Shown: positions 22,090 through 35,220 of the stretch, piece after piece
How the letters are laid out: each line of letters begins with the position of its first letter
Numbering within the stretch: the stretch's first letter is position 1
Origin: Moniliophthora roreri
Taxonomy: Eukaryota; Basidiomycota; Agaricomycetes; Agaricales; Marasmiaceae
Length of the DNA: 64,000 bases
Reading direction: 5' to 3'
Assembly (NCBI GenBank): GCA_001466705.2
Contig: LATX02000227.1
Span: 237,402-301,401, forward strand
Made by a program: the position numbers and the translations under genes
Notes under the pieces: generated by a model
Told to the model about the DNA's origin: nothing
Seen by the model: the letters and a program-made list of their open reading frames with translations, nothing else
Database searches by the model: none

Positions 22090-23440
22090 GTAGTGTTGCA
22101 AAGAGTGCTGCAGCCACTCTGGCTGGTGCATTGGGATTCTTTTTATGAAAGCTCTTCACCTTTGCCTTTGCATGCTCCAGGTTTTCTGCAGGCTCCCAAC
22201 TATGCTCCTCCTCACCATATCCTTCCCATCTCACCAAGTACTGCAACTTCTTCCTGTACACTCAACTGTCCAGTATCTCTTCCACCAAATGCTCTTCCTC
22301 CCCTTCCACTTCTACTGCTTCTAGTGGTAGTGCTCATTGTCCATTGACTTTATTGCCTTTCCACAGCAACAAGCAGTTGACGTGGAAGACATTATGGACT
22401 TTCATTGTCAGAGGTAACTTGAGGCAGCAATCCAAGTCACCAATATGTTCCACCACCTCAAAAGGATCTAGTTGTCTTAGGCCTAATTTTCTGCTTGCTT
22501 GATGGATTTTGATGTCCTTTGCTGTGAGCCGCATCTTGTCTCCCACTTTGAACTCATGCACTTTCCTCTTCCTCTCCTCATATGCCTCCTTCATCTTCTC
22601 TTTTCCCATCCACAATGCTGCCTCTGCCTTCTCTTGAATCTTTTTCAGCCCTTCAAGACATGCTTCTAAGGCAGGGAATTTGTTTATGCATCATCCTGCT
22701 GGGATGGTAAAGTCAGGTCTATACCCATACACAACTTCAAAGAGACTTTTATTGTGTGCTGCATGAACTTGTGAGTTAAGTACAAGTTCTGCAGTAGGGA
22801 GCCAGTCCACCCAGTCATCTTGACTTTTGCTCACAAAGAGACAAAGAAACTGTTCAATCTCTTGGTTTGCTAGCTCTGTCTGTCCATCTGCTGATGGGTG
22901 GTATGCTGTTGTGAGACCTGCTTGGATTCCTAGATGCTTGTAGAGTGCACATGTGACTTGAGCTGCAAATTGGAGTCCTCTGTCTGATACAAACTTATGG
23001 GGTATACCATGAAGGCAGAAGATCTCCCAATAGTGTATGTCTGCAACCCCTTTAGCATTGAGAGTGGTCACAGTTGGTAGGACATGGACTTGTTTGCTGT
23101 AAAGGTCAATGTAGGTGATAATAGCATCATACCTCTGGCTTTCAGGCAACCCTGTAATGAGGTGCACACCCACCACATTCCATGGGCCTTCAGGTACATT
23201 GTGTGGGTGTAGTGTTGTGTCTGGGTGTATTGCTAGCTTGCTTTGCTGACACCTTTCACATCTCTGCACATACTTCTTGACAAAGCTACTCATCTCTGGC
23301 CACCAGTAGTAGCGGCTCACTTGCTCTAGTGTTCCATACCCTCCCAGATGTCCAGCTGTTGGTGCATCGTGGCACTGTTTGAGCATGTTTATGCACAGCC
23401 CCTTATCTGCAGGAATGTAGAGCTTCCCTTTGTAGTACAC
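22090..23440 (-). pseudogene. pol: Integrase and chromodomain of chromovirus element 4
   Basis: Reading leftward from 23440, the frame opens with YYKGKLYIPADKG, then the integrase zinc finger (HDAPTAGHLGG to CERCQQSK), then the catalytic core. The second Asp (SDRGLQF) and the Glu (ADGQTELANQE) are present, but the first Asp position reads VHLITGLP, so the first Asp is replaced by His. After a stop at 22688-22690 the frame resumes through the C-terminal integrase region (KVGDKMRLTAKD, HNVFHVNCLL), a TGA, and a chromodomain (YLVRWEGYGEEEHSWEP) near 22180-22260. No RT or protease was found upstream of 23440. CpG-depleted and dead. Confidence 0.8.
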
Positions 23441-24715
23441 TATCTAAATGGCCCAATAACAGTACCATTGCCTCCTGTAGACTTTAAACATCCCCCACTT
23501 CATGAGCTAGTTTCTGGTACAGGTGCCAAAGGGGAGGCCTTTCCAGCAGACCTCGACTGGAACTCCAACAAACTCTAGTTTATCATCACTGTCAAATGGC
23601 ACAAATGAGCCCTTATATGAGCCATCAAGATCTCCCTTACAAAGTGTCTCCTCTGACAAAGAGAGCACTTACCTACTCTCCCTGAGACTGACACAACATC
23701 ACAGCGGGGCAGCACTGGCACCAATCCAGGAACAAGAGACCCCTCCCCTACACCCACACAGCCCTCTTTACACTACCCCAATAATATACCAATTTTATAA
23801 ACTTTTCAAATTCTACACATATGAGTGTCATTTGGACATATTTAACAGTTGAAATGATAAGAAACATAGAAATAGAAGGACTGATATGAGCCTGAGTAGT
23901 CAGTCTTAATAGCACAAAACTATAAGTTAATTGTACTTACAGTACACCCCACATGGGTACCAAGTCACTTATCAACCACTGTGCCTTGAGCCTCCCAAAA
24001 CCTGTAGGGACCTCTATACAGTGTGTTTAAGAGAGACACATTGGTAGTTGAACATATATATAGTATATCAAGGGGATATTTTACTTTTAAACAACCTTCA
24101 TTTACTCTCAGAGAGCTTAATCCTCTAAAGATAGGAGAAAGCAATAAGATGGAAATCAGATAGGATCAATAGACAAGAAAAGACACATGAGAGATAAGCA
24201 TGATTCAGTCAGATAGGACAGACAGAACAAGAAAATACTTGATGACTCCTATGGAAGTTGAGAGTATTTCCAACCATTGAAAAACAGGATAAGGAACTCC
24301 TATGCAGTAGCAACAGATTCTGAACCTAGATACCCATATACCACACAGAGGGCCTAGCTCGAATCATGCTTCCGATACCCAAGATTGTATTTATTAGTGA
24401 CCCACATACCTATATATGGTATGGGATTGCTATTGTGACAAGGGACTGAACCCATATATGTTCATTTTGTGATTTCTCCTGTGACCAGTAAAATATATAC
24501 CTATTATTATAATTTTATTGTAGATATTTGTTTCCAGCAGTATATAAGGACAGCCATTTTGTAGGTGGGAGCAAGAGGAATCTGCCCCACCACTATGCAA
24601 TATTTGTATGTGGCTATTGTTTGTGTAGAGAAATCACATTTGATCAGATTTTCCTCCTCATGTCAGGCTCTAGAGACTCAGAGTAGACCTAGTTGAGATA
24701 TAAGACTATATACCA
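22634..24715. repeat. Direct duplication 2, copy A
   Basis: This 2082-bp stretch, covering the integrase fragment and about 1.3 kb of AT-rich noncoding DNA, repeats with the same length at 24717-26798 and ends at the N at 24716. Only the last few bases before the N differ. Likely an assembly overlap rather than a biological duplication. Confidence 0.85.
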
Positions 24716-24716
24716 N

Positions 24717-26798
24717 TTGAATCTTTTTCAGCCCTTCAAGACATGCTTCTAAGGCAGGGAATTTGTTTATGCATCATCCTGCTGGGATGGTAAAGTCAGG
24801 TCTATACCCATACACAACTTCAAAGAGACTTTTATTGTGTGCTGCATGAACTTGTGAGTTAAGTACAAGTTCTGCAGTAGGGAGCCAGTCCACCCAGTCA
24901 TCTTGACTTTTGCTCACAAAGAGACAAAGAAACTGTTCAATCTCTTGGTTTGCTAGCTCTGTCTGTCCATCTGCTGATGGGTGGTATGCTGTTGTGAGAC
25001 CTGCTTGGATTCCTAGATGCTTGTAGAGTGCACATGTGACTTGAGCTGCAAATTGGAGTCCTCTGTCTGATACAAACTTATGGGGTATACCATGAAGGCA
25101 GAAGATCTCCCAATAGTGTATGTCTGCAACCCCTTTAGCATTGAGAGTGGTCACAGTTGGTAGGACATGGACTTGTTTGCTGTAAAGGTCAATGTAGGTG
25201 ATAATAGCATCATACCTCTGGCTTTCAGGCAACCCTGTAATGAGGTGCACACCCACCACATTCCATGGGCCTTCAGGTACATTGTGTGGGTGTAGTGTTG
25301 TGTCTGGGTGTATTGCTAGCTTGCTTTGCTGACACCTTTCACATCTCTGCACATACTTCTTGACAAAGCTACTCATCTCTGGCCACCAGTAGTAGCGGCT
25401 CACTTGCTCTAGTGTTCCATACCCTCCCAGATGTCCAGCTGTTGGTGCATCGTGGCACTGTTTGAGCATGTTTATGCACAGCCCCTTATCTGCAGGAATG
25501 TAGAGCTTCCCTTTGTAGTACACTATCTAAATGGCCCAATAACAGTACCATTGCCTCCTGTAGACTTTAAACATCCCCCACTTCATGAGCTAGTTTCTGG
25601 TACAGGTGCCAAAGGGGAGGCCTTTCCAGCAGACCTCGACTGGAACTCCAACAAACTCTAGTTTATCATCACTGTCAAATGGCACAAATGAGCCCTTATA
25701 TGAGCCATCAAGATCTCCCTTACAAAGTGTCTCCTCTGACAAAGAGAGCACTTACCTACTCTCCCTGAGACTGACACAACATCACAGCGGGGCAGCACTG
25801 GCACCAATCCAGGAACAAGAGACCCCTCCCCTACACCCACACAGCCCTCTTTACACTACCCCAATAATATACCAATTTTATAAACTTTTCAAATTCTACA
25901 CATATGAGTGTCATTTGGACATATTTAACAGTTGAAATGATAAGAAACATAGAAATAGAAGGACTGATATGAGCCTGAGTAGTCAGTCTTAATAGCACAA
26001 AACTATAAGTTAATTGTACTTACAGTACACCCCACATGGGTACCAAGTCACTTATCAACCACTGTGCCTTGAGCCTCCCAAAACCTGTAGGGACCTCTAT
26101 ACAGTGTGTTTAAGAGAGACACATTGGTAGTTGAACATATATATAGTATATCAAGGGGATATTTTACTTTTAAACAACCTTCATTTACTCTCAGAGAGCT
26201 TAATCCTCTAAAGATAGGAGAAAGCAATAAGATGGAAATCAGATAGGATCAATAGACAAGAAAAGACACATGAGAGATAAGCATGATTCAGTCAGATAGG
26301 ACAGACAGAACAAGAAAATACTTGATGACTCCTATGGAAGTTGAGAGTATTTCCAACCATTGAAAAACAGGATAAGGAACTCCTATGCAGTAGCAACAGA
26401 TTCTGAACCTAGATACCCATATACCACACAGAGGGCCTAGCTCGAATCATGCTTCCGATACCCAAGATTGTATTTATTAGTGACCCACATACCTATATAT
26501 GGTATGGGATTGCTATTGTGACAAGGGACTGAACCCATATATGTTCATTTTGTGATTTCTCCTGTGACCAGTAAAATATATACCTATTATTATAATTTTA
26601 TTGTAGATATTTGTTTCCAGCAGTATATAAGGACAGCCATTTTGTAGGTGGGAGCAAGAGGAATCTGCCCCACCACTATGCAATATTTGTATGTGGCTAT
26701 TGTTTGTGTAGAGAAATCACATTTGATCAGATTTTCCTCCTCATGTCAGGCTCTAGAGACTCAGAGTAGACCTAGTTGAGATATAAGACTATAAACCA
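24717..26798. repeat. Direct duplication 2, copy B (second copy of the integrase fragment)
   Basis: It repeats 22634-24715. The integrase frame reappears at 24774-25523 (minus strand), with the same Asp-to-His change; the chromodomain part is absent because the copy starts inside the element. Do not count it as a second insertion without checking. Confidence 0.85.
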
Positions 26799-27414
26799 AA
26801 CTTGATAGTGATGACAAAGCCAGATATTTGTTCTGTGCTTTAGTGAATAGTCATTTTCAAGTCAAGAGAAGACTTTGTGTCAGAAAGTTTTGGTAGCTTT
26901 CTGGAGGCAGCTAGTGTTTTGCTAGTGTCAATGCAGCTTAGAGAGAGCTCAAGCTACAAGAGTAGAAGTTTTCCTGCTTAAGTGTGTTCTAAATTGAGTA
27001 GACACAACTTAGAGAGGGCTCAGGCTACCAGAGTAGAATTTTTCCAGCTTAAGTGCATTACAGATCACAACCAAGAGGGTTGTATCCAGTACAAGGGGTA
27101 CTGTAGTCTTTGATTACTTGGGTTATCACTTCAGGGTAGTCTTACCATCACCTCAGTGCAATTAGCTGTTGTATTTAGGCTTGATTGAGATTATAGAAAC
27201 CCAAAAACACACAATAAAAACAATTTATTAAACAAATATATCCTCATAGTCTCTACATCAATAAACAAATACATGCATATTCAGTTCACAAACATCAAAT
27301 AGAGTCTAAGTGCAGTAACTCTGATTATGCCGAACCACACTCTGCACATCACCACACACACACATAGACAATAGTAGAGCGGGATCTGATCAACAGATCA
27401 GTTCTTTGTGTAGC
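26799..27414. other. AT-rich spacer
   Basis: There is no gene or clear element boundary. Two near-identical stretches (about 26935-26990 and 27003-27055, sharing ACAACTTAGAGAGGGCTCAGG-like text) form a short direct repeat. Confidence 0.35.
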
Positions 27415-28197
27415 AAATTCAAGTGGTATTACTGAGTCCACCAGAGAACCTTCCATTGTATCTAATGTCTCTGAAAGAGCAGCTGCATTCCCTGACATTT
27501 CAATCCCCTCCACTCCACCACCAATGGAACAAACAAACCCCTTCAGAACAGGAAGTACCCCTCCCTCACCTACTCCACCCTTGCCCTCCCGAATCCATCA
27601 ATATCAAGAGTTGGTTCTCCCCCATCATTGATACCAACATCACCGACAGACACTCCAAACAACCCACAAACACCAGCACCATCATACAGTACACATGGCA
27701 TCCAAATGAACAAATGTGTCTCAGTGTGGGATGTTGAGGAAGATGAAACAGATGTCAGGGATTCACTTCCCAAAAGGAGATTGAGGAATCCTACAAGGCA
27801 ATCTATGCCACGCCCTATGAGCAGGATGGAGAAGGTATATGAAAGATTGAATGTCCTGTGTGCCAAATGGACAGGCACTGCTCCATTGACTGTGGAGACT
27901 ACTGTTGTCCAGTATGTGGAGTGTTTGCAGCTGGGCATTTACCTAGACACTGCTATTAACAACAAAGGTCTGGTAGAACTTCGAGACCGAACAATACCCA
28001 CAGCTGTTCACCTCCTTTGGATGATTACCCAGATTTTGACAACAACCTTTACAATAATGGAGAACAGTGAAGACCAAGATGAAGAGGATGATTCCAATAG
28101 AGAGCCAGTATTCATATACACTGGACCAGGAGGGATAGAAGAAGAAAGGAACATTACCCTGGAGGACATTAGGCAATTGTTGAGTGTGGAAACTTGA
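27415..28197 (+). pseudogene. ORF3/ORF4 remnant of chromovirus element 3
   Basis: This is the only internal part left of a third chromovirus. In one frame, IEESYKAIYA and two zinc knuckles (27852-27953) repeat the element 1 and 2 spacing residue for residue (CPVCQMDRHCSIDC, then CPVCGVFAAGHLPRHC). That frame has stops just before and after the knuckles and ends with an acidic DNNLYNNGE-type tail at 28080. The overlapping +1 frame is open for 189 codons to TGA 28195-28197 and shares LRNPT, ERLNVLCAKW and TAPLT with element 2. No gag or pol was found to the left. CpG-poor and decayed. Confidence 0.6.
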
Positions 28198-28214
28198 GCT
28201 TAAACAGGGGGTAA

Positions 28215-28710
28215 TGTTACAAATTTTACCATTAGATGCTCATCTTATGCTACTCATTGACATCTGGACATTTACACCTTCCCAGTACCCATTTTCCTAT
28301 TCATCTTGTATTACTAATGTTTTATAGCATTCTATACCTTTCTACAACACTTACTCACCTTTTTCCCTTACTCGTCCCTTCTCTCCCATTCTACTTGATT
28401 CCATGCTTATTCACCTCATTCTATTACTTTCTATATCATTCCTTCTCGCTTACTAACACTACTTTCTACAACATTCATTGACATTCTGTTGTATCAACAA
28501 GTAGATACATTCATTGTATTTAAGTAGTATAAACTGGGTCTAAGCTCCTCAGCTTGACCTGGTTAAATCAACCTTGTGTCCTAAGCAATGAATGACTGAA
28601 CCCTCTGAACCTCAGTTACAACTGAGCAAACTCAAACTTGAACCTTAGCTCTGCATCACTATATCATTGTGGTGTTGAGTAGTTGTCATTGCTGCGCAAG
28701 TAACATAACA
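28215..28710 (+). repeat. 3' LTR of element 3 (496 bp)
   Basis: It starts TGTTAC after a CAGGGGGTAA polypurine tract and ends GTAACATAACA. It holds TATTTAA at 28517 and the self-primer 12-mer TCAGCTTGACCT at 28549-28560, at the same spacing as in elements 1 and 2. CpG-depleted, so older than element 1. Confidence 0.8.
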
Positions 28711-30584
28711 TCTTCTGGATTATGAGATTTGTTTCTTGAATGTCTACTCATATTTTGGAAAGGGTACTCAACACATGGATTCTTCAGAGTGCTATAACCA
28801 ATAGAACATTGGGACCAACAGCAAGGCTGCACAGCACTCTCCCAATACTGAATCTAAATAGAGACTGTGACTCTTGGTGAGCAACTTGATTGATGAGACA
28901 GCTTAAGGCATGTGTTGATTTTTCCATGGACAACATTGATGATACCACCCACCTGATACTTTGATAACCCCCAAGACCATTTTCTCAAGTTGCAAGATCA
29001 TTCTTCATATGTAACGCAATGGAATGGAATGCTGAGAATGAGAAATAACAAAAAATCTGTCCAAAGTGCCACTGTCATTCAAAGTTCTATCTATCAGAGA
29101 GTGAAATGCAGACAGGCCAGATTCACAAATGTGTTAGTTAGCCTTTTGACTCTCTGCATTACATTGTCTCTTGTGCTATGTGTCTTCTGCCTGTCTTAAC
29201 TTTCAAGTTTGGATCTGCATGTTTGTCCTAGCATTAACCTTCCTTGTCTATCAACCCACATTCACATTGACGCAAGCAGGTTGATCAGCTAGCAGCTATA
29301 TGATGTATTCTATATCATACATGGTCTTCAGATCAGACAACGAAGTTGCAATGAAGCTCATGGATCATAATTCTAACGGTCCAGCCACAATTACGTGGCT
29401 CAGTTTCTGCTTTGTGCCGTCATCGTTAATCGGGATATACTACCTTCCATGTAGTACCATCTATTCAGAGTAGCTGTAACTATGGATGATAGTGGGTACC
29501 ATTGCATCAGAAGCCTGAATTGTCGACGAGTTGGATGACCGTGGCACGACGCGCCTCCAGCACGTGCTGCACGTGCCCTTTACCTGTCGTGCCTATCTAG
29601 TAATCCACACCTTCTCCCCAAACCATCATGTCATGATTCAACACCTCACAACTTGTAGCAAGTCAACTATGCCGTGATGCTATGCAGTCACTCGCTTCAA
29701 ATATTCATCCCCAAGGAGAAGAAATATTGGTTTCCGTCAATGCCCGTTTAGCAACTCTCAGGGGCCAGCTCCATCATCTGAAACTTGAATCTGGGAATTG
29801 AGGAGGAAATAAATCATGAAATCTGGCGGGCAGGCAACGAGGTATGTCTGCTCACTTTTGATCTGATCTCATTGGCTCATCTCCGAAGCACGACTTTCTT
29901 GAGTGTTGTTTGCTGAAAGGGTTCTGGGATGGTCAAGAAGGAAGATGTGGGTAGCTCGATAATTAACGAGCTTTTGATCCGCTGAATCCAACCAAAGTTT
30001 ATGACTCTGCGCTCTGGCAAGGTATATCGACACCTTCTACTGTCGAAATAATTTTCCCCCAACATTGCATTTGACCAGGCAGTGACAAAGGAATGGTTTC
30101 TTCAAACGAGCACTGGCTGCCAGTGAGCTTTTCTGACACACATTCTTACCTTGGGACGGGGCAGACACTTCCAGTTCCTCTCACTATGGGGTTTGTGGCA
30201 GACTCTCCCAAGGCCTGTCATTTCTAATTTAAATATCATTGTTTGGTATGCCCATCACGACGTGCATCAAGCGTCCGTAGATCACGTTCGCTCATGTCAG
30301 CGGGCTCGGGATCAATATCGTATCTTGTCCTCAATGTCTGAACGTAAAGAGAATCGGAGGTGAGACCGCATTGCCTTTGACTAATCATGTTGAATATCGT
30401 ACTGAGGTTTAAGATTTTTGATATTCTAAGTTAAGCGGTCTCCTAGTCCTCCAAAGGGTTCATTCCCGTCATCGCCATTTAGAGTTAACCTGCTCCTCTG
30501 AACGCCGTTCTTCCCCGACATGCATATAATAGAACCTAGTGACTATGATTGAGGACGCTCAGACATATCTCTACCCTTTTCACA
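28711..30584. other. Boundary between CpG-poor DNA and the gene island
   Basis: CpG-poor sequence continues to about 29.26 kb and then switches within about 100 bp to CpG-normal DNA. I recognise no gene here; the last several hundred bases are the upstream region of the gene at 30585. Confidence 0.5.
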
Positions 30585-32126
30585 ATGTCTTCCCAATCGG
30601 AAATGGCCGAGATAGTTTCGCCCTTTCTGGACCGCCAACTTGCAGTGACAACGCCGCTGAATACTATCATGGTGAGTTGAGCCTCAAAACTCTTGTTATG
30701 CTCAATTCTCAAGTCATATATCTAGGTGACCTTCCTCGCCTACGGTACAAAGAATCCGCATTCAATTGATCGCTTAACTTAAATTTCAATTAGGTATATA
30801 CATCACTATCTTCGGCATCTGCATTTCCACCTTTAAATACCCAAACAATGTCGCGGGGAATCACAAAGGGATACCCAAACTCTACGTTTGGTCCACCATT
30901 CTATTATTCACTCTCGCAACCATCCTGTATGCGGTGTATACATGGCACTACTATCATCAGGTGGTTTTTTTCTATGATATGGCTAGAACAGGAGATTACG
31001 AGCCTTTGCTTGCATATTTGGTGCATGATGTTGCTAAGGCAGCAAGAAGGTGGGTCGGTTATCCCTTTCAACGCAAGTTTTCTTACTGAAAAACTCGACC
31101 CTGCCAGAGGAATAGTCAATTCAATACAGGCGCTGATAAAGTTAGCTTCGAAATCCGGAGACGGGGCTGTTGCTGAAATGACCTTTCTTTCCTAGTTTGA
31201 CTGCGGATTTGACACTGGTAATACGAAACCATACATATTGTCACTTCCTCACCTACAATATACCGCAGATCCATCGATGTTATATAATATGGGGTTCGCG
31301 CAAAATAATTGCCTTGCCACTATTATTCGCTTCGGTTTGTAGTACATGTAGGTGTTGTTCCTTTCACACCTTACCTGCACGCTAACTAGAGAAAATGGAT
31401 AGGCGTAGGACTGACTGGAGGCATCTTAATGGCGCTCGGTGACAGGGACACGTCAATCGATTCGAACCGGCATCTATACTTAGAGGGAAACAAAATGGGT
31501 TTCTCTTTTGAAGTCATCAACGCAGCCGTCAACTCTCTAGTGACGCTCTTGACTGGTACATCTCATGGATCAAATATCCCATATTTATTTTTCTGAGTTA
31601 TGAATTACAGCAGGCAGAATCTGGTTCATCAGTCGACAAGTACAACGTCTGTACGGCCGAAAGACATCCCTCATGAATCAAACAATCGTCGCAATCATGC
31701 AAGTCAATCAACTCATTGTGTATTCCTATTTACTGATAAACCTCAACTCAAAGTCTGGAGTCCGGGCTCCTTTACCCTCTAACCATCGTAGTTAGCTTGA
31801 TCATGGTCAATGTGAACGACTTTAAACAGTCGGCTCCTATAGATTTTTCTCCTATTATTTATCAAGTGGCTGTGAGTCTTTGTTCCGTCACACATACTCC
31901 TACTTTTCACCTGTAGTAACAAATACGGCAGGGTATCGCTCCAACATTGGTCATCGCACGCGTCCGAGCAGGACAATCAATCGAGAATGTAGACCAGATG
32001 GTCTCGACTATGCAATTTTCCCGTGAGGATATCGAGAATCGAGAGCAAGCTTTGCCTTCTCCCGTTTTAGTAATCACCGCAGAAACACGGAGTCGAGGTT
32101 TGTCGTCGGTATTAGAGAAGTTTTGA
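30585..32126 (+). CDS. Orphan seven-TM membrane protein (gene A), nine exons
   Basis: Inferred exons are 30585-30671, 30726-30744, 30794-31049, 31196-31217, 31269-31347, 31403-31555, 31611-31698, 31754-31871 and 31932-32126, total 1017 nt, 338 residues plus stop. Introns are GT-AG, except intron 7, which appears to use a GC donor (GCAAGT). Landmarks are FLDRQLAVTTPLNTI (exon 1), a long TM pair in exon 3, RCYIIWGSRK in exon 5, NAAVNSLVTLLT in exon 6, ESGLLYP in exon 8 and GIAPTLVIARV in exon 9, then a polar cytoplasm-like tail. It matches the copies at 55, 53861 and 44683 (minus). It is the CpG-normal, apparently intact member and the best reference for the family. The family is common in agaricomycetes and its function is unknown. 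Confidence 0.8.
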
Positions 32127-33417
32127 ATGGTCAAAGTATTTTAACTGCGATATATTTTGTATGATAATGCCAGTTTTGGGGCCCATCCATGTCTGGGAGT
32201 GCGACGCGTCACAACGCGACTGTGTGACGTGCGTACTCATCATGTGAGTGACCCCGGCCTGGTTTTGCCGTCAGCAATTCAGAATCACTCTTGTCCCGAA
32301 CAGTCACCACCTTGTCGTCGACCATTGTGCAATCTCTCTCAACAGACCAAGGCAGAATATTGACAGAAACGGATCGAAAACTTGAATACCCGGGTCTTGG
32401 TGATAGGAAGTCAAGATGACTGGGTCGAACATGATGAGAGTACGAATTACGGATGTCCTTGGTGAATCAAAATCGGATACGCTGTAAAATATTTTCCGTG
32501 AGTTATACCTTCGGGTTCTCGCAATAACTACTAAATAAATGGGCAGCGACAGCCCTCGCCTGGTGAAAACAACTATATGAGTAGAGCATGTTTGCGGCTG
32601 TAATACGAATTTTCATATCTCTATACGGAGGACTTCTCAATCCCGGTTGGTGCTTGGAAGCTCCAGACTAGCAACTTCCCCGTGAAAGATCACCATGAAC
32701 CTGGTGTGAGTACTCAGTCCTTGCATATAAAAGCTATTTCGATCTCAAAACGTTATGGACAGTGAATCTATTCCTCTGGATGCGGTTTCATCGTGGCGTC
32801 GGCAATCTGACAGCAGTTACCTCGACTGGGGCTCGATCTGACCAATTTTCTGAGTATTGGCGGGATTGGTTCTAGATCTTCTTCAGGCTCGGGCTCTCTC
32901 AGGCTCAGATTGCTCTTCCTCTGTCGAGCGACCGGGCGCCGGTGTAAATGGATTTAATGAAAATTTCACCTCCAATACGGCTTAGAGGGGAAGCTGAATA
33001 AATTATCAACTCGGCCAAGCGAGGTTCCATCAGAACGTCGCTTGCTTGAGCATATTTTCGCTGATCCTCCCTATGTACACTATATGTTTGTGGACCCTTC
33101 TCCCATGCCTAAAGCTCAACACGGGTATCTATGCTGCTCTGTAGGAGGACTCGACTCACATTCAAATGACTATGCCATGCTTCCTACCCAAAGCCCCTCG
33201 CAACCACTCCATCAGCTCACCAGAACCGACGACTCGCACTGCCGTGATGATTGGATGATTCCCAGAGTCCCTTCATGTGTTTTTTCAGGGTCGCTGTTGC
33301 CTGAGGTGAGCATTATATTTTGGTGTTTATTTAACGGCCCGTAATAAAAGGCTCAGGACCGGTACTTGAACGATTACATCCTCCCCCGTTCTCCGTTCTG
33401 TGCGCAAGGACGCAAAG
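32127..33417. other. Intergenic and upstream region of the first DUF6534 gene
   Basis: No gene is recognised. From about 32780 the sequence resembles 35945-36555 upstream of the next gene (shared GGTTTCATCG and TCAGGA blocks), so the tandem duplication included the promoter. An AATAAAAGG box at 33342 lies about 75 bp before the ATG. Confidence 0.5.
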
Positions 33418-35220
33418 ATGGGAGACTTTGACATGGTCGTTGGTAAGCTTCGTGAGATTCTGGTGACGAAATGGCTCACCGATGCATGGCGTAGGAACGT
33501 ACCTTCTAGGTATTTTCGGTGAGTACGTTCTGGGAAGTATACTCCTTCCAGAACCGACAGTCCTATCTCTCACAGTGAACACCTTCCTATTCGGCCTGGT
33601 TTGCTACCAGTTCTTGGTGTACAAAAACACCAGTACGTGTATTTCGGTCCTTTTACTACTCCCAAGTTCATGGAACGCGAAAACAGAATTCAACGACCCG
33701 ACTTGGATCAAGTAAGTTCTATGTACTCCATCTCTTGACCCTTAGCCAATGGGACTGACTTCATTCAGATCGGTCGTCGCGGCCCTCTTTTTTATCGATG
33801 TCATTCATAGCATTGTGTAGGTCCGGTGCTTAGATACTACCTCACAGTTCCACTGATGTCTGGAATCAGGGAAGTTTATGGTGCCTGGGAGATGTGGTAC
33901 GTGTCTTGTTTGTCAACTTGAAATGCATCAGTTGATTGTGGGTCTTAGCGTTACAAACTATGCCAACCCCCCCAGTCTTTTCTGTGCGTTTGAGTTGCAA
34001 ATGCCTAACGTTGGTTCTCCTGACTGAGTCTCCTCATCATTAGTCGTCAGCTGGGTTATCCCATTTACAGCGGCGACAACAGCAGTGGCAGCGTTGATTA
34101 CACAGGCGTTCTTGTGCCATCGGTATGTCCAATCTTGAACGCTCGAAACTTAAGGATGACGTGAGCTGATGGTTATGGATTGTAGGGTTCGAGGTCTGAC
34201 CAAAAACAACATTCTCACAGGACTGATAGGCCTATTGAGCGTCGTGGGATGCGTGTTCGGCATTACGGCTGGGATCAAAAGTGGAATAATCAGGGAGTGC
34301 GTTTCTCCGCCTCCACAGGAACGCATTGCTGATTTGAATAACTACGGGCAGGGTAGCAAAGTTTGGTCCGCTGGCCCCTTTCGTAATTCGTAAGTTGTAT
34401 TTTGACGTCTTTGATCCTTTGCAGAACACTGAAGCTTTCCCTGAAGTGTGGTAATATGCCTCGGTTGTACGAGATGAATTCATAGTAACTGAATGAGGAT
34501 AGGCTATCCTTCCAGACTGCTGCAGATGTTCTCATTACTGGTGCGACAACCTTACCTCATGCTGACTTGTTTTCTTATATCATATGATTGTAGCGGCCCT
34601 TACTGTGGTGCTGTACCGCTCGAGGACGGGTTTTCGTCGCACTGACAGCATCATCAATCGATTGATCAGAGGTGCTATTCAGACCGGTTAGTGCCTACCA
34701 TGAAACATAATGAAATGAGCGGCTTACACGAGGATAAGGGTTTTTTGTTACCGTATTCGCACTAGGAGATCTATTTTCTTTCCTGTTTATTCGGTAAGAC
34801 CTCCATTTATAATCACTTTCATGACAGGTATGTATAAAGTGTTCAAACAGAGATACAAATTGGTACGCGTTCTTCGCGTTCCCGATTGGAAGAATATACA
34901 CAAATGTATTCGACCTACCGCCGTATTTCCTTACACAGCTGACGTGACTTCGTAGACAATGCTGGACACCCTCAACTCTCGGCAAAGCCTTAAGCAAGTT
35001 GCAAGCGGTACCCTCGATATGGATACCGAGGTAGGTCTCTTACGTTCCCTTTCCCTGTTCAATAGCTCAGAGCAAACTTAAGAGCAACGCCATTGAGTTC
35101 CGGATGAACACACGGGGAACAATGACAAAGAACACAATTACCGTCACGAAGGATATCGTAACGGATCAAAGAGAACTGGAAGGTGCTGTGGATAGGAAGT
35201 ATCCCGTGGATAGCTATTGA
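33418..35220 (+). CDS. DUF6534-family multi-TM protein, tandem copy 1
   Basis: The multi-exon gene starts MGDFDMVVGTYLLGIFG at 33418 and ends PVDSY-stop at 35218-35220. Recognisable exons encode NTFLFGLVCYQFLVYKNT, FNDPTWIKSVVAALFFID, EVYGAWEMCVTNYANP, VSWVIPFTAATTAVAALITQ, GIKSGIIR, FQTAADVLITAALTVVLYRS, RTGFRRTDSIINRLIRG, TNWYAFFAFPIGRIYTN and TLNSRQSLKQ. This order of TM blocks, the SRTGFRRTDSIIN motif and the SLLATLN-like end are characteristic of the agaricomycete DUF6534 family, whose function is unknown. Exons around 34300-34520 (between SGIIR and FQTAAD) could not be fixed exactly. It is a tandem paralogue of the gene at 36556. Confidence 0.8.

Noticed and set aside
24774..25523. A second independent integrase insertion
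   Set aside because: It is part of an equal-length near-identical duplication that starts at an N; most likely the same locus assembled twice.
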